A stretch of 64,000 nt of DNA from Streptomyces sp. CB01373. Lineage in GTDB: Bacteria > Actinomycetota > Actinomycetes > Streptomycetales > Streptomycetaceae. Below the pieces are notes generated by a model, which made no database searches, was not told the origin of the DNA, and was given only the letters and a program-made list of their open reading frames with translations. Every line of letters begins with the position of its first letter. The stretch's first letter is position 1. The position numbers and the translations under genes are program-made. Below are positions 1-8,244 of this stretch, in pieces. The DNA lies in NCBI RefSeq assembly GCF_002803075.1, contig NZ_NNBK01000011.1, forward strand, positions 62,001-126,000, given 5' to 3'.

Positions 1-543
1 CTTGCGGGACAGGTCGAACTCCTTGAGGGCCTCGACCGTCAGGGTGGTCAGCGGCACCGGGTGCAGGTGGTAGCCGTCCAGCGAGCCGTCCTCCAGCGGA
101 GAGGCGTCGTAGCCGACCTTCTGCATCGCGCGCTTGGTGAACTCGTCGGTGTTGACGATGATCTCCGCGCCGCGCGGCAGGTCGCCGACGTTGGCCTTCA
201 GCGCGGCCGGGTTCATCGCGACCAGCACGTTCGGCGCGTCCCCGGGGGTCAGGATGTCGTGGTCGGCGAAGTGCAGCTGGAAGGAGGACACACCCGGCAG
301 GGTTCCTGCGGGGGCCCGGATCTCGGCCGGGAAGTTCGGCAGCGTCGACAGATCGTTCCCGAACGTCGCCGTCTCCGAGGTGAAGCGGTCACCGGTGAGC
401 TGCATACCGTCACCCGAGTCACCGGCGAACCGGATGATCACCCGGTCCAGGCGGCGGACGTCCTTCGTCCCGGCCGCCCTGCGCTGCTCTCCTACGACGG
501 CACCATCGGCCTGCTCCGCTGGACTGCTGACCTGGCTGGTCAC
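1..543 (-). CDS. korA: 2-oxoacid:ferredoxin oxidoreductase subunit alpha, 5' part only
   Basis: Only the N-terminal 181 residues lie in the window; the gene runs off the left edge. The protein has the gamma-domain signature of KorA-type enzymes (RVIIRFAGDSGDGMQLTG near residue 40, then FPAEIRAPAGTLPGVSSFQ). The family oxidatively decarboxylates 2-oxoglutarate or a related 2-oxoacid to acyl-CoA and passes electrons to ferredoxin, together with a KorB subunit that should follow downstream. GTG start at 543, chosen because GGAGGT sits 9 nt upstream and the ORF has no better start. It lies on the same strand as the response regulator upstream (157-bp gap) and is divergent from the nuo cluster, which makes ferredoxin-linked respiration a plausible context (inference). 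Confidence 0.9.
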   Translation of the reverse strand, partial: MTSQVSSPAEQADGAVVGEQRRAAGTKDVRRLDRVIIRFAGDSGDGMQLTGDRFTSETATFGNDLSTLPNFPAEIRAPAGTLPGVSSFQLHFADHDILTPGDAPNVLVAMNPAALKANVGDLPRGAEIIVNTDEFTKRAMQKVGYDASPLEDGSLDGYHLHPVPLTTLTVEALKEFDLSRK

Positions 544-700
544 TGAACTGGACCTCCTTCGAGGCTGCTGTGTGGGAGCGGCCTTCCCGAAGACCTTCCC
601 GGCTTCAACCCTACGACCGCGAGGGTCGCCTTCCTGGCATCGTTCGCATGCTGGACGTGCCGATGAGACGGCTCGCAGACTTCGAGACAGTGTCGGACGA

Positions 701-1372
701 TCACGAGTTCAGATAGGTGAGCACGGCCAGAACACGCCGGTGATCCCCATCACTTTGGGACAGTCCGAGCTTGAGGAAGATGTTGCTGACGTGCTTCTCG
801 ACCGCGCCGTCGCTCACCACGAGCTGCCGGGCGATCGCCGAGTTCGTCCGCCCCTCGGCCATCAGCCCCAGCACCTCCCGCTCCCGCGGGGTGAGCCCGG
901 CCAGCACGTCCTGCTTGCGGCTGCGGCCGAGCAACTGGGCGACGACCTCCGGGTCCAGGGCCGTACCGCCCTCGGCCACCCGGACCACCGCGTCCACGAA
1001 CTCGCGCACCTCGGCCACACGGTCCTTGAGCAGATAGCCGACCCCACGGCTGGAGCCTGCCAGCAGCTCGGTGGCGTACCGCTCCTCCACGTACTGCGAG
1101 AACACGAGCACGCCCAGCTCGGGGTGCGCCTTGCGCAGCTGCACCGCGGCCCTGACCCCCTCGTCGGTGTGCGTCGGCGGCATCCGCACGTCCGCCACGA
1201 CGACATCCGGCAGCGCCTGCTGGTCGTGCAGCTCCGCGATGGTCTTGATCAGCGCCTGGGCGTCCCCGACGCCCGCCACGACCTCGTGTCCGCGGTCGGT
1301 CAGCAGCCGGGTCAGGCCCTCCCTGAGCAGCACTGAATCCTCGGCGATGACCACCCGCACCCTGTCCTCCAT
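701..1372 (-). CDS. LuxR/NarL-family response regulator
   Basis: A 223-residue two-component response regulator. The receiver domain covers about residues 5-125: acidic pair E11/D12, phospho-acceptor D61 in VVVADVRMPP, and K116 in GYLLKDR; the usual Thr is S92. A LuxR-type helix-turn-helix spans about 158-205 (LTPREREVLGLMAEGRT, then AIARQL and VEKHVSNI). The start at 1372 gives MEDRVRVVIAEDS, where the receiver begins at once; a longer reading to 1534 adds low-complexity sequence with no family match. It lies 181 bp downstream of two tandem sensor kinases on the same strand, so it is the probable output partner of one or both. Its targets are unknown; korA and nuoA next door are candidates. 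Confidence 0.93.
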   Translation of the reverse strand: MEDRVRVVIAEDSVLLREGLTRLLTDRGHEVVAGVGDAQALIKTIAELHDQQALPDVVVADVRMPPTHTDEGVRAAVQLRKAHPELGVLVFSQYVEERYATELLAGSSRGVGYLLKDRVAEVREFVDAVVRVAEGGTALDPEVVAQLLGRSRKQDVLAGLTPREREVLGLMAEGRTNSAIARQLVVSDGAVEKHVSNIFLKLGLSQSDGDHRRVLAVLTYLNS

Positions 1373-1553
1373 GATCCTCGGCCCCCCAGCCTCGCCCCAC
1401 GGCCTTCCGTGCGACACGGTCCAGCATTCCAGTATTCGGAACGCGCCGCGCCCGGGCCAGGGGAAGTGTAGGGAGGCGACCAAATGTTTCGGCCTGCCGC
1501 CGCGACCGGAGTGGACGCGACGGCAGGCCGTCATCGGAGGACTTCGTGGGTGC

Positions 1554-2921
1554 TCAGCGCCGCCAGGGCAGCTCCGCCGTCACCCGGGTGGGGCCCCCGG
1601 ACGGCGAGTCCACGACGAGGATCCCGTCCACCGCGTCCAGCCGCTCGGCCAGTCCGGCGAGGCCGGACCCCTTGGACACGTCCGCGTTCCCGACCCCGTC
1701 GTCCTCGACCTGGAGCATCAGCTGGTCCTCCGCCCGCCAGACGTCCACCGAGGCGGACCGCGCCCCGCTGTGCTTGCTCACGTTCTGGAGCAGCTCGGAG
1801 ACCGTGAAGTACGCGATCCCCTCGATGGCCGCCGCCGGCCGCTCGTCCAGATCGACCTCCACCCGCACCGGCACCGTGCAGCGCGAGGCCACCGCCGACA
1901 GGGCCGCGTCCAGGCCCCGGTCGGTGAGCACGGCGGGATGGATGCCCCGGGCCAGGTCCCGCAGCTCCTGCAACGCGGTCTTCACCTCGCCGTGCGCCTC
2001 GTCCACCATCCGCGCCGCCGCCTGCGGATCCTCCGTCAGCTTCTCCTTGGCCAGCCCCAGGTCCATCGCCAGCGCCACCAGCCGGGCCTGCGCCCCGTCG
2101 TGCAGGTCCCGCTCGATGCGCCGCAGGTCCGCGGCGGCCGTGTCCACCACGACCCCACGGTCCGACTCAAGCTCCACCACGCGCGCCGACAGCCGCGACG
2201 GCCCCAGCAGCCCGTGCACCAGCACCCGGTCCACCATCGTCAGCGCCCGCACGATCCACGGCGTGGCCAGCGTGAACAGCAGCCCCACCAGCGCGGTCAC
2301 CGTGATCTCGAACGGGTTGTCCAGATAGATGCCGTGCCGGCCGTCGCCGTAGAGCTGGAGCCCGCCCTGACCGGCCCACATCGGGAACACCCAGAACCAC
2401 AGCGGATACGTCAGCAGGCTCCAGCCCAGCGTCCAGAAGACCAGCGACACCGAGAAGGAGAACACCGCCCACGGAAAGTGCAGGATCGCGTAGAGCAGGG
2501 CCCGCCAGGAGGCGCCGCTCTTCAGCAGGGCTCCCGTCCAGGCCAGGACGCCCGGCTTCGCCGCCCGCAGCGGCTGCGGCTCGGCCACCTCCATACCGAG
2601 CAGCCGGCGCGCCCGCGCCCGCTCCAGCACGCCGAACAGGCGGCAGCCGGCGAGCGTCGCCGCCAGCACCGGGACTCCCAGGAACGTCACCAGCAGGCCC
2701 GCGCCCAGCGACACCATCGTCACCGCGTAGGTGAACAGCAGGATGCCGATCGGCAGGTTCAGCAGCACGTACCCGAACTCGCGCCAGCTGCGCGCCTCGA
2801 ACGGCGCCCGCAGCCCGGCCGGCAGCAGGTGCCGTTCCCGGCGGGTGCCATCGTCGTGGAACCCGCCCGCGCTGTAGGGCCCGTACCCCGGGGCGTGCTG
2901 CGATCGGTACTGGGTGGCCAT
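1554..2921 (-). CDS. Sensor histidine kinase of the HisKA_3 type (copy 1)
   Basis: A 455-residue membrane sensor kinase. The N-terminal half has hydrophobic segments at about 50-90, 140-178 and 205-225 and resembles the actinobacterial putative-sensor domain. The kinase core has the phospho-accepting H274 in RDLHDGAQARL, the N-box SELLQNVSKHSG around N380, and a G-box EDDGVG at about 406-411. This is the NarL-partner class, matching the LuxR regulator downstream. It starts with MATQYRSQ at 2921; an upstream GAGGGGAC can serve as RBS. Its core is almost identical to that of the next kinase (3042-4295), although the sensor halves differ, which suggests tandem duplication followed by sensor divergence or gene conversion. 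The signal sensed is unknown. Confidence 0.92.
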   Translation of the reverse strand: MATQYRSQHAPGYGPYSAGGFHDDGTRRERHLLPAGLRAPFEARSWREFGYVLLNLPIGILLFTYAVTMVSLGAGLLVTFLGVPVLAATLAGCRLFGVLERARARRLLGMEVAEPQPLRAAKPGVLAWTGALLKSGASWRALLYAILHFPWAVFSFSVSLVFWTLGWSLLTYPLWFWVFPMWAGQGGLQLYGDGRHGIYLDNPFEITVTALVGLLFTLATPWIVRALTMVDRVLVHGLLGPSRLSARVVELESDRGVVVDTAAADLRRIERDLHDGAQARLVALAMDLGLAKEKLTEDPQAAARMVDEAHGEVKTALQELRDLARGIHPAVLTDRGLDAALSAVASRCTVPVRVEVDLDERPAAAIEGIAYFTVSELLQNVSKHSGARSASVDVWRAEDQLMLQVEDDGVGNADVSKGSGLAGLAERLDAVDGILVVDSPSGGPTRVTAELPWRR

Positions 2922-3041
2922 CGGCGTCGTCCCGTCCCCTCGTTCCGTGTCTCCTGCGGCTGTCCCGCCGTACTCCCAGGGTGCTCGGGCCCGCCCGGCG
3001 GGACCATGGAGCGCGTCGGCGTCTTGGGCGGGGGGTTTTCC

Positions 3042-4295
3042 CTACCTCCGGCCGGGGGCGCCCCTGCCGGAGGCGGCCACGCCGGACCCGGCCGGGTCCG
3101 CCCCGTCCGTGCGGTCCCGCCACGGCAGCTCCGCCGTGACCGTCGTCGGACCGCCCGGCGGCGACTCGACGACGAACAGGCCGTCCACCGCGTCCAGCCG
3201 CTCGGCCAGACCGCGCATGCCCGTCCCGCCGTCCAGCCGGGCGCCGCCGCGGCCGTCGTCCCCGACCTGGATCAGCAGCCGGTCGTCGGTCCGCCAGACG
3301 TCGACGGAGGCGGATCGTGCCCCGCTGTGCTTGCTGACGTTCTGGAGCAGCTCGGAGACCGTGAAGTAGGCGATCCCCTCGATGGCCGCGGCCGGACGCG
3401 CCTCCAGCTCGACCGTCACCTGCACCGGCACCGTGCAGCGCGAGGCCACCGCCGACAGGGCCGCGTCCAGGCCCCGGTCGGTGAGCACGGCGGGATGAAT
3501 GCCCCGGGCCAGGTCGCGCAGCTCCTGGAGCGCGAGCTTCACCTCGCCGTGCGCCTCCTCGACCATCGCGGCGACATGCTCGTCCGACTGGCCTTCCAGC
3601 AGTTTCTCCTTGGCCAGGCCCAGACCCATGGCCAGGTTGACCAGCCGGGCCTGCGCCCCGTCGTGCAGGTCCCGCTCGATGCGCCGCAGGTCCGCGGCGG
3701 CCGTGTCCACCACGACACCGCGGTCCGACTCCAGCTCGGCGATCCGCCGCTCCAGCTCGTCGGACGGCGACAGCAGGCCGCGCACCATCGCCCGGTCCAC
3801 GTTCGCCAGGCCCCGCGCGAGGAAGGGCAGCACCGGCCAGAGCACGAAGAGCGAGACCATCGTCACCGCGAAGGTGAGCACCCCCCAGGGCATCCGCATG
3901 AAGTGGTAGAGCGACGAACGCCAGCCCACCGGGTCCTTCAGCGCCGTCCAGATCCGCCCGACCAGTCCCTCCGCGCCGTGCTGCGACAGCGGGCTCGGCT
4001 CGTCGATCCGCACCCCGAGCAGCGCACGCGCCCGAGCCCGCTCCAGCCGGCCCAGCAACCGCGAGCCCATCAGCCCGAGCGCCAGCAGCGGGAAACCGAT
4101 CACGGTGAGTGTCAGCGCGCTGCCGGTCGACAGCACCGTCACCACATAGACGAAGCCGCACAGCGACACTGGCAGATTCACCAGCAGATGCGTGATCTCC
4201 TTCCAGGTGGGCAGGTCGTAGGCGAAACGGGCGGGCGGCAGCCGGTCCTCGGCGCCGTCTGCCGCGGGATCGGCGGCGGGAATGCGAGCGGTCAT
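3042..4295 (-). CDS. Sensor histidine kinase of the HisKA_3 type (copy 2)
   Basis: A 417-residue paralogue of the kinase at 1554-2921, first in a same-strand run kinase-kinase-regulator. Membrane segments lie at about 35-80 and 130-160. It lacks the roughly 45-residue membrane/periplasmic insertion of copy 1 that contains the WFWVFPMWAG stretch. The kinase core shows H211 in RDLHDGAQARL, a SELLQNVSKHSG N-box and a GDDGRGG G-box. The C-terminus is a disordered Gly/Ala/Arg tail. Two stretches of roughly 90 bp (near 2092-2170 against 3652-3731, and 1865-1965 against 3425-3525) differ from copy 1 by only a few bases. It may phosphorylate the same regulator as copy 1. Confidence 0.9.
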   Translation of the reverse strand: MTARIPAADPAADGAEDRLPPARFAYDLPTWKEITHLLVNLPVSLCGFVYVVTVLSTGSALTLTVIGFPLLALGLMGSRLLGRLERARARALLGVRIDEPSPLSQHGAEGLVGRIWTALKDPVGWRSSLYHFMRMPWGVLTFAVTMVSLFVLWPVLPFLARGLANVDRAMVRGLLSPSDELERRIAELESDRGVVVDTAAADLRRIERDLHDGAQARLVNLAMGLGLAKEKLLEGQSDEHVAAMVEEAHGEVKLALQELRDLARGIHPAVLTDRGLDAALSAVASRCTVPVQVTVELEARPAAAIEGIAYFTVSELLQNVSKHSGARSASVDVWRTDDRLLIQVGDDGRGGARLDGGTGMRGLAERLDAVDGLFVVESPPGGPTTVTAELPWRDRTDGADPAGSGVAASGRGAPGRR

Positions 4296-4510
4296 AGGGG
4301 CCAGCGTGCCGTGCGGCGGCCGACGGCGCCATGAGGTGGGCCGCCCTCACCCACTGGGGAAAACCCCACCTCCGCGTCCCACGGTGTGACGGGCTGCTTA
4401 CCCGTCCTTTATCAGGGCCTAGACTCCCGTGCGTACAGATCGTCGAACAGGCGAACACCACGGGGCAGGGGAAACGGGCCCGACAGGGCCAGGGAGTGAG
4501 GGAACGGACG

Positions 4511-4918
4511 GTGCGGGAGACGTTGCGGGGGTCGACCGCCGTCGTCGCGGCGGACTACTTCCAGTCCTACTCGGTCGTCGGACTGCTCGCCATCGTCGGC
4601 GTGCTGTTCGTCGCCGTCGCCTTCGGTGCGGGACGCCTGCTGCGCCCGGTGGTCCCCACCCCGGAGAAACTGCTGACGTACGAGTGCGGCGTCGACCCCG
4701 TCGGCGAGGGCTGGGCGCACACCCAGGTCCGCTACTACGTCTACGCGTTCCTGTACGTGATCTTCGCCGTCGACTCGATCTTCCTGTTCCCCTGGGCGAC
4801 GGTCTTCGCCGCCCCCGGCTACGGCGCGACGACGCTCGTGGAGATGTTCATCTTCCTCGGCTTCCTGGCCGTGGGCCTGCTGTACGCATACAAGAAGGGC
4901 GTCCTGGCATGGACGTGA
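4511..4918 (+). CDS. nuoA: NADH-quinone oxidoreductase-like subunit A
   Basis: Small membrane subunit of a complex I-type enzyme, 135 residues with three transmembrane helices. The family block LLTYECGVDPVGEGWAHTQV at about 50-70 forms the flexible loop near the quinone site, followed by RYYVYAFLYVIFAVDSIFLFPW and a C-terminal helix ending AYKKGVLAWT. The GTG at 4511 is chosen because GAGGGA lies about 8 nt upstream; GTG 4496 is in frame but has its purine run abutting the codon. First gene of the ten-gene nuo cluster, divergent from the sensor kinases. The 215-bp divergent gap holds a TAGACT (4420) that could be a -10 element, but no convincing -35. Stop overlaps nuoB by 10 nt. Confidence 0.92.
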   Translation: MRETLRGSTAVVAADYFQSYSVVGLLAIVGVLFVAVAFGAGRLLRPVVPTPEKLLTYECGVDPVGEGWAHTQVRYYVYAFLYVIFAVDSIFLFPWATVFAAPGYGATTLVEMFIFLGFLAVGLLYAYKKGVLAWT

Positions 4919-5526
4919 CCCCCCGTACCCCTGAACCGGTGCCGCTGCCGGAGCCGAAGCGGCTGGGCGCGCTCGCCCGGCTCGCCCCGGAGCCGATGAA
5001 GGTCGTCCTGAACTGGGGCCGGCGCTACTCGCTCTGGGTCTTCAACTTCGGCCTCGCCTGCTGCGCGATCGAGTTCATCGCCGCGTCGATGGCCCGGCAC
5101 GACTTCATCCGCCTCGGCGTGATCCCGTTCGCGCCCGGGCCGCGCCAGGCCGACCTGATGGTGGTGTCCGGCACGGTCACGGACAAGATGGCCCCGGCGG
5201 TCAAGCGGCTGTACGAGCAGATGCCGGAGCCCAAGTACGTCATCTCCTTCGGCGCCTGCTCCAACTGCGGCGGCCCCTACTGGGACTCGTACTCCGTCAC
5301 CAAGGGCGTCGACCAGATCATCCCGGTGGACGTCTACGTCCCCGGCTGCCCGCCGCGCCCCGAGGCGCTGCTCCAGGGGATCCTGAAACTCCAGGAGAAG
5401 ATCGCGCGCGAGTCGCTGGGGGAGCGGTACGCGACCGGGGCGGCCCGCCCATCGACGGCCGCGCTGCAGAGCGGGCTCGTACGGCCGCCGGCCACCGCGG
5501 CCACCGGCGAGGGGGACCCGCGATGA
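4909..5526 (+). CDS. nuoB: NADH-quinone oxidoreductase-like subunit B
   Basis: The 205-residue peripheral subunit that would carry the terminal iron-sulfur cluster N2. All four expected cysteines are visible: the adjacent pair in FGLACCAIEF, one in GACSNCGGPYW and one in VPGCPPRPEAL. The start ATG 4909 overlaps the nuoA stop, indicating translational coupling. The last 35 residues are an Ala/Thr/Pro-rich tail not needed for the fold. The cluster ligands are intact, so electrons could reach N2, but the usual NADH-side subunits are not encoded here (see nuoC and nuoI). Confidence 0.95.
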   Translation: MDVTPRTPEPVPLPEPKRLGALARLAPEPMKVVLNWGRRYSLWVFNFGLACCAIEFIAASMARHDFIRLGVIPFAPGPRQADLMVVSGTVTDKMAPAVKRLYEQMPEPKYVISFGACSNCGGPYWDSYSVTKGVDQIIPVDVYVPGCPPRPEALLQGILKLQEKIARESLGERYATGAARPSTAALQSGLVRPPATAATGEGDPR

Positions 5527-6725
5527 GTGGGGCCGGCTGGCTGCCCGCACCCGTCGAGGAACTCTTCGGGACCGGCGCCACGGCGGAGGAGTCCTACGAG
5601 GTCCTGACGGTGGACGTGCCGCCGGACACGTGGATCTCCGCGCTGCTGACCGCCCGCGACGAGCTGGGCTGCACGTACTTCGACTGGCTGAGCGCCGTCG
5701 ACGAGCCGGGCACGGGCTTTTCCGTCTCGGCCCACGTCGTCGCCCTCGCCCCGGTACGGCGCCTGCTGGTGCGTACGACGGTCGCGCACGAGGCGCCCGT
5801 CCTGCCCACCGCGGTGGACGTCTACGCGGGCGCGGCCTGGCACGAACGGGAGACGCACGAGATGTTCGGCGTCTCCTTCCGGGACCATCCCGGCCTGGAC
5901 CACCTCCTCCTGCCGGAGACCTTCGAGGGCCACCCGCTCCGCAAGGACTTCGTCCTCGCGGCCCGCGTCGCCAAGGCCTGGCCGGGCGCCAAGGAACCCG
6001 GGGAGCCTGCGGCGGGTGCCGCCCACGGTGGCCCCAAGCGCCGCCAGATGCTGCCGCCGGGCGTGCCCGACCCCAACGAGTGGGGCCCCCAGAAGGGCCA
6101 GCTCCCGCCGGCCCCGTCCCGCCCGGCGCGGGGCGCGGCCCGAGCTGCGGGCGACCGCCCGGTCCGCCGCACCCGCACGGCGGCGGAGGGCTCGACCGGC
6201 CAGACGGAGACGGCACCACCCGCCACGAGGCCCCGCCGCATGCGCAGCGCCGGCGAGGGCTCGGCAAGCCAGACGGCTCGCGGCGACGAGACGGTGACGG
6301 GACCCACGGCTGCGCCCGGGTCCGCCGCGGCGGCGGAAGCCGGAACGGCACCCGAGCGCGCCGCGACCCCGCCAGGGGCGACGCCACCGAAGGCCGAGCC
6401 GCCCGCCGAGAACACACGGGAGGACGGCGACCGCCGCCCGGCGTCCGGCGGGCCGGCGCCGCAGCGGGCCGGGGCCGCGGGGGTTCGGCGGGCGCGGAGT
6501 GCGAGCGAGGGCTCGGCGTCCCGGCGCGGGCAGGAGGCGGCTCCCAAGCCGTCCACGGAACCGCGCGGTTCGGACGCCCCCTGGCACCACGCCCGCCCGG
6601 CGTTCGACGAACCCGAACCGAAACCGGGACCGGCCCCCGAGGACGACGGCCCCGACGCGACTGAACCCCCCACCACGCCTGAAACCCCCACCACGCCCGA
6701 CGAACCGGAAGGAGGCCCGCGGTGA
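5523..6725 (+). CDS. nuoC: NADH-quinone oxidoreductase-like subunit C with a long repeat-bearing tail
   Basis: A 400-residue NuoC, roughly twice the usual bacterial length. Residues 1-150 hold the 30-kDa-subunit fold with the signature WHERETHEMFGVSFRDHPGL at about 106-125 and LPETFEGHPLRKDF. Residues about 155-400 form a low-complexity Pro/Ala/Gly/Glu tail, probably disordered. It contains three copies of a 14-residue motif, xRRxRxAxEGSxxQ/R, at 214-227, 237-250 and 321-334. The ATG overlaps the nuoB stop by 4 nt. nuoD, E, F and G, which normally follow, are absent: the stop overlaps the nuoH start directly. Fusion to NuoD is excluded because no NuoD-like sequence is present in the tail. Confidence 0.88.
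   Translation: MSGAGWLPAPVEELFGTGATAEESYEVLTVDVPPDTWISALLTARDELGCTYFDWLSAVDEPGTGFSVSAHVVALAPVRRLLVRTTVAHEAPVLPTAVDVYAGAAWHERETHEMFGVSFRDHPGLDHLLLPETFEGHPLRKDFVLAARVAKAWPGAKEPGEPAAGAAHGGPKRRQMLPPGVPDPNEWGPQKGQLPPAPSRPARGAARAAGDRPVRRTRTAAEGSTGQTETAPPATRPRRMRSAGEGSASQTARGDETVTGPTAAPGSAAAAEAGTAPERAATPPGATPPKAEPPAENTREDGDRRPASGGPAPQRAGAAGVRRARSASEGSASRRGQEAAPKPSTEPRGSDAPWHHARPAFDEPEPKPGPAPEDDGPDATEPPTTPETPTTPDEPEGGPR
6162..6524 (+). repeat. Three-copy coding repeat in the NuoC tail
   Basis: Three degenerate copies at 6162-6203, 6231-6272 and 6483-6524 encode VRRTRTAAEGSTGQ, PRRMRSAGEGSASQ and VRRARSASEGSASR. The core R-R-x-R-[TS]-A-x-E-G-S is held while the linkers between copies are unrelated Pro/Ala-rich sequence. 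The spacing is irregular (about 27 and 210 bp), so this is dispersed motif duplication within a disordered tail rather than a fresh tandem slip. Confidence 0.85.
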
Positions 6726-7690
6726 ACGACGCCGTCGACGTCGCCCTGCGACTGGTCATCGTCTTCGCGGTGTTCCTGACCTTCCCCCTGATCGTGGGGC
6801 AGACCGAGCACAAGGTGATGGCGCACATGCAGGGCCGCCTCGGCCCCATGTACGCCGGCGGCTTCCACGGCTGGGCCCAACTCGTCGCGGACGGCGTGAA
6901 GTTCGCACAGAAGGAGGATGTGGTCCCGGCTGACGCCGACCGCCGCGTCTTCCAGCTCGCCCCCGCCGTGGCCCTGCTGCCCTACCTCCTCGTGCTGCTC
7001 GCCATCCCGATCGGCCCCGGCGAGGGCGCCGTCGGCCAGGTCGTCGACGCGGGCATCTTCTTCGTGCTCGCGGTCATGGCCGTCGGAGTCCTCGGCTCGC
7101 TCATGGCTGGCTGGGCCTCCGCCAACAAGTTCTCCCTCCTCGGCGGCCTGCGCACCGCCGCCCAGCTCCTCGCCTACGAACTGCCGATGCTGCTCGCCGC
7201 CGCCTCCGTGGCGATGGCGGCAGGCACGGTCTCCCTGCCCGGCATCGTCCACGCCTTCCACTGGTGGTGGCTGCCCTGGCAGATCGTCGGCGCGATCGTC
7301 TTCTTCGTCGCGGGCCTCGCCGAACTGCAACGCCCGCCGTTCGACATGCCCGTCGCCGACTCGGAGATCATCTTCGGCGCGTACACCGAGTACACCGGTC
7401 TGCGCTTCGCCCTGTTCCTGCTCGCCGAGTACGCCGGGATCGTCGTCCTGTGCGGCCTGACCACCGTCCTCTTCCTGGGCGGCTGGCACGGCCCCTGGGG
7501 CGACGCCGGCCTCGGCTGGGTCTGGACCCTGCTGAAGACGGCGGTCCTCGCCTTCGTGGTCATCTGGCTCCGCGTCACCTACCCGCGGCTGCGCGAGGAC
7601 CAGCTCCAGAAGTTCTCCTGGACCCTCCTCGTCCCCCTTTCCCTCGCCCAGATCGCCCTCACCGGCATCGTCAAGGTGGTGATCCAGTAG
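6722..7690 (+). CDS. nuoH: NADH-quinone oxidoreductase-like subunit H
   Basis: A 322-residue membrane subunit with about eight hydrophobic helices that forms much of the quinone chamber in complex I. Family blocks are GRLGPMYAGGFHGWAQLVAD and LAELQRPPFDMPVADSEII, then GAYTEYTGLRFALFLLAEY. In ordinary NuoH the acidic loop reads close to RAPFDLPEAESELVAG; here the first Glu is Val and the second is Asp, an oddity next to the quinone site. The start is GTG 6722, in a GTGA overlap with the nuoC stop, so nuoC and nuoH are coupled with no room for nuoDEFG. Confidence 0.94.
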   Translation: MNDAVDVALRLVIVFAVFLTFPLIVGQTEHKVMAHMQGRLGPMYAGGFHGWAQLVADGVKFAQKEDVVPADADRRVFQLAPAVALLPYLLVLLAIPIGPGEGAVGQVVDAGIFFVLAVMAVGVLGSLMAGWASANKFSLLGGLRTAAQLLAYELPMLLAAASVAMAAGTVSLPGIVHAFHWWWLPWQIVGAIVFFVAGLAELQRPPFDMPVADSEIIFGAYTEYTGLRFALFLLAEYAGIVVLCGLTTVLFLGGWHGPWGDAGLGWVWTLLKTAVLAFVVIWLRVTYPRLREDQLQKFSWTLLVPLSLAQIALTGIVKVVIQ

Positions 7691-7692
7691 CC

Positions 7693-8244
7693 ATGGCCCC
7701 CATCCCCGGCAGCGGCCTGGCCAAGGGCCTGGCCGTCACCCTCCGCACGATGACGAAGAAGACCGTCACCGCGCAGTACCCCGACGTCCAGCCCGATCTC
7801 CCGCCGCGCACCCGCGGCGTCATCGGCCTGTTCGAGGAGAACTGCACCGTCTGCATGCTGTGCGCCCGCGAGTGCCCGGACTGGTGCATCTACATCGACT
7901 CCCACAAGGAGACGGTCCCCGCGGCGACCCCCGGTGGCCGCGAACGCAGCCGCAACGTCCTCGACCGCTTCGCCATCGACTTCTCCCTGTGCATGTACTG
8001 CGGTATCTGCATCGAGGTCTGTCCTTTCGACGCCCTGTTCTGGTCCCCGGAGTTCGAGTACGCCGAGACCGACATCCGCGACCTCACCCACGAGCGCGAC
8101 AAGCTGCGCGAGTGGATGTGGACCGTGCCCGCGCCACCCGCCCTCGACCCCGGCGCCGAGGAGCCCAAGGAGATCGCCGCCGCCCGCAAGACCGCCGAGA
8201 AGCTGGCGGCCGCGCAGGCCGAACCGGGGGAGGGGGACGCGTGA
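7693..8244 (+). CDS. nuoI: NADH-quinone oxidoreductase-like subunit I, 2x[4Fe-4S] ferredoxin-type
   Basis: 183 residues. Two CxxCxxCxxxCP motifs are intact: NCTVCMLCARECPDWCI (about 51-67) and LCMYCGICIEVCPFDAL (about 98-114), binding clusters N6a and N6b, which relay electrons to NuoB. The C-terminal 40 residues are charged and alanine-rich. ATG at 7693, two bases after the nuoH stop. Since NuoE/F/G are missing from the cluster, NuoI is the most peripheral redox subunit encoded here and the natural docking point for a ferredoxin-like donor (inference from other DEFG-less complex I relatives). Confidence 0.94.
   Translation: MAPIPGSGLAKGLAVTLRTMTKKTVTAQYPDVQPDLPPRTRGVIGLFEENCTVCMLCARECPDWCIYIDSHKETVPAATPGGRERSRNVLDRFAIDFSLCMYCGICIEVCPFDALFWSPEFEYAETDIRDLTHERDKLREWMWTVPAPPALDPGAEEPKEIAAARKTAEKLAAAQAEPGEGDA

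Noticed and set aside
1071..4334. A 1087-codon plus-strand open frame across the two sensor kinases
   Set aside because: Antisense shadow; His/Arg/Gln-rich with no domain, while the kinases on the other strand are complete.
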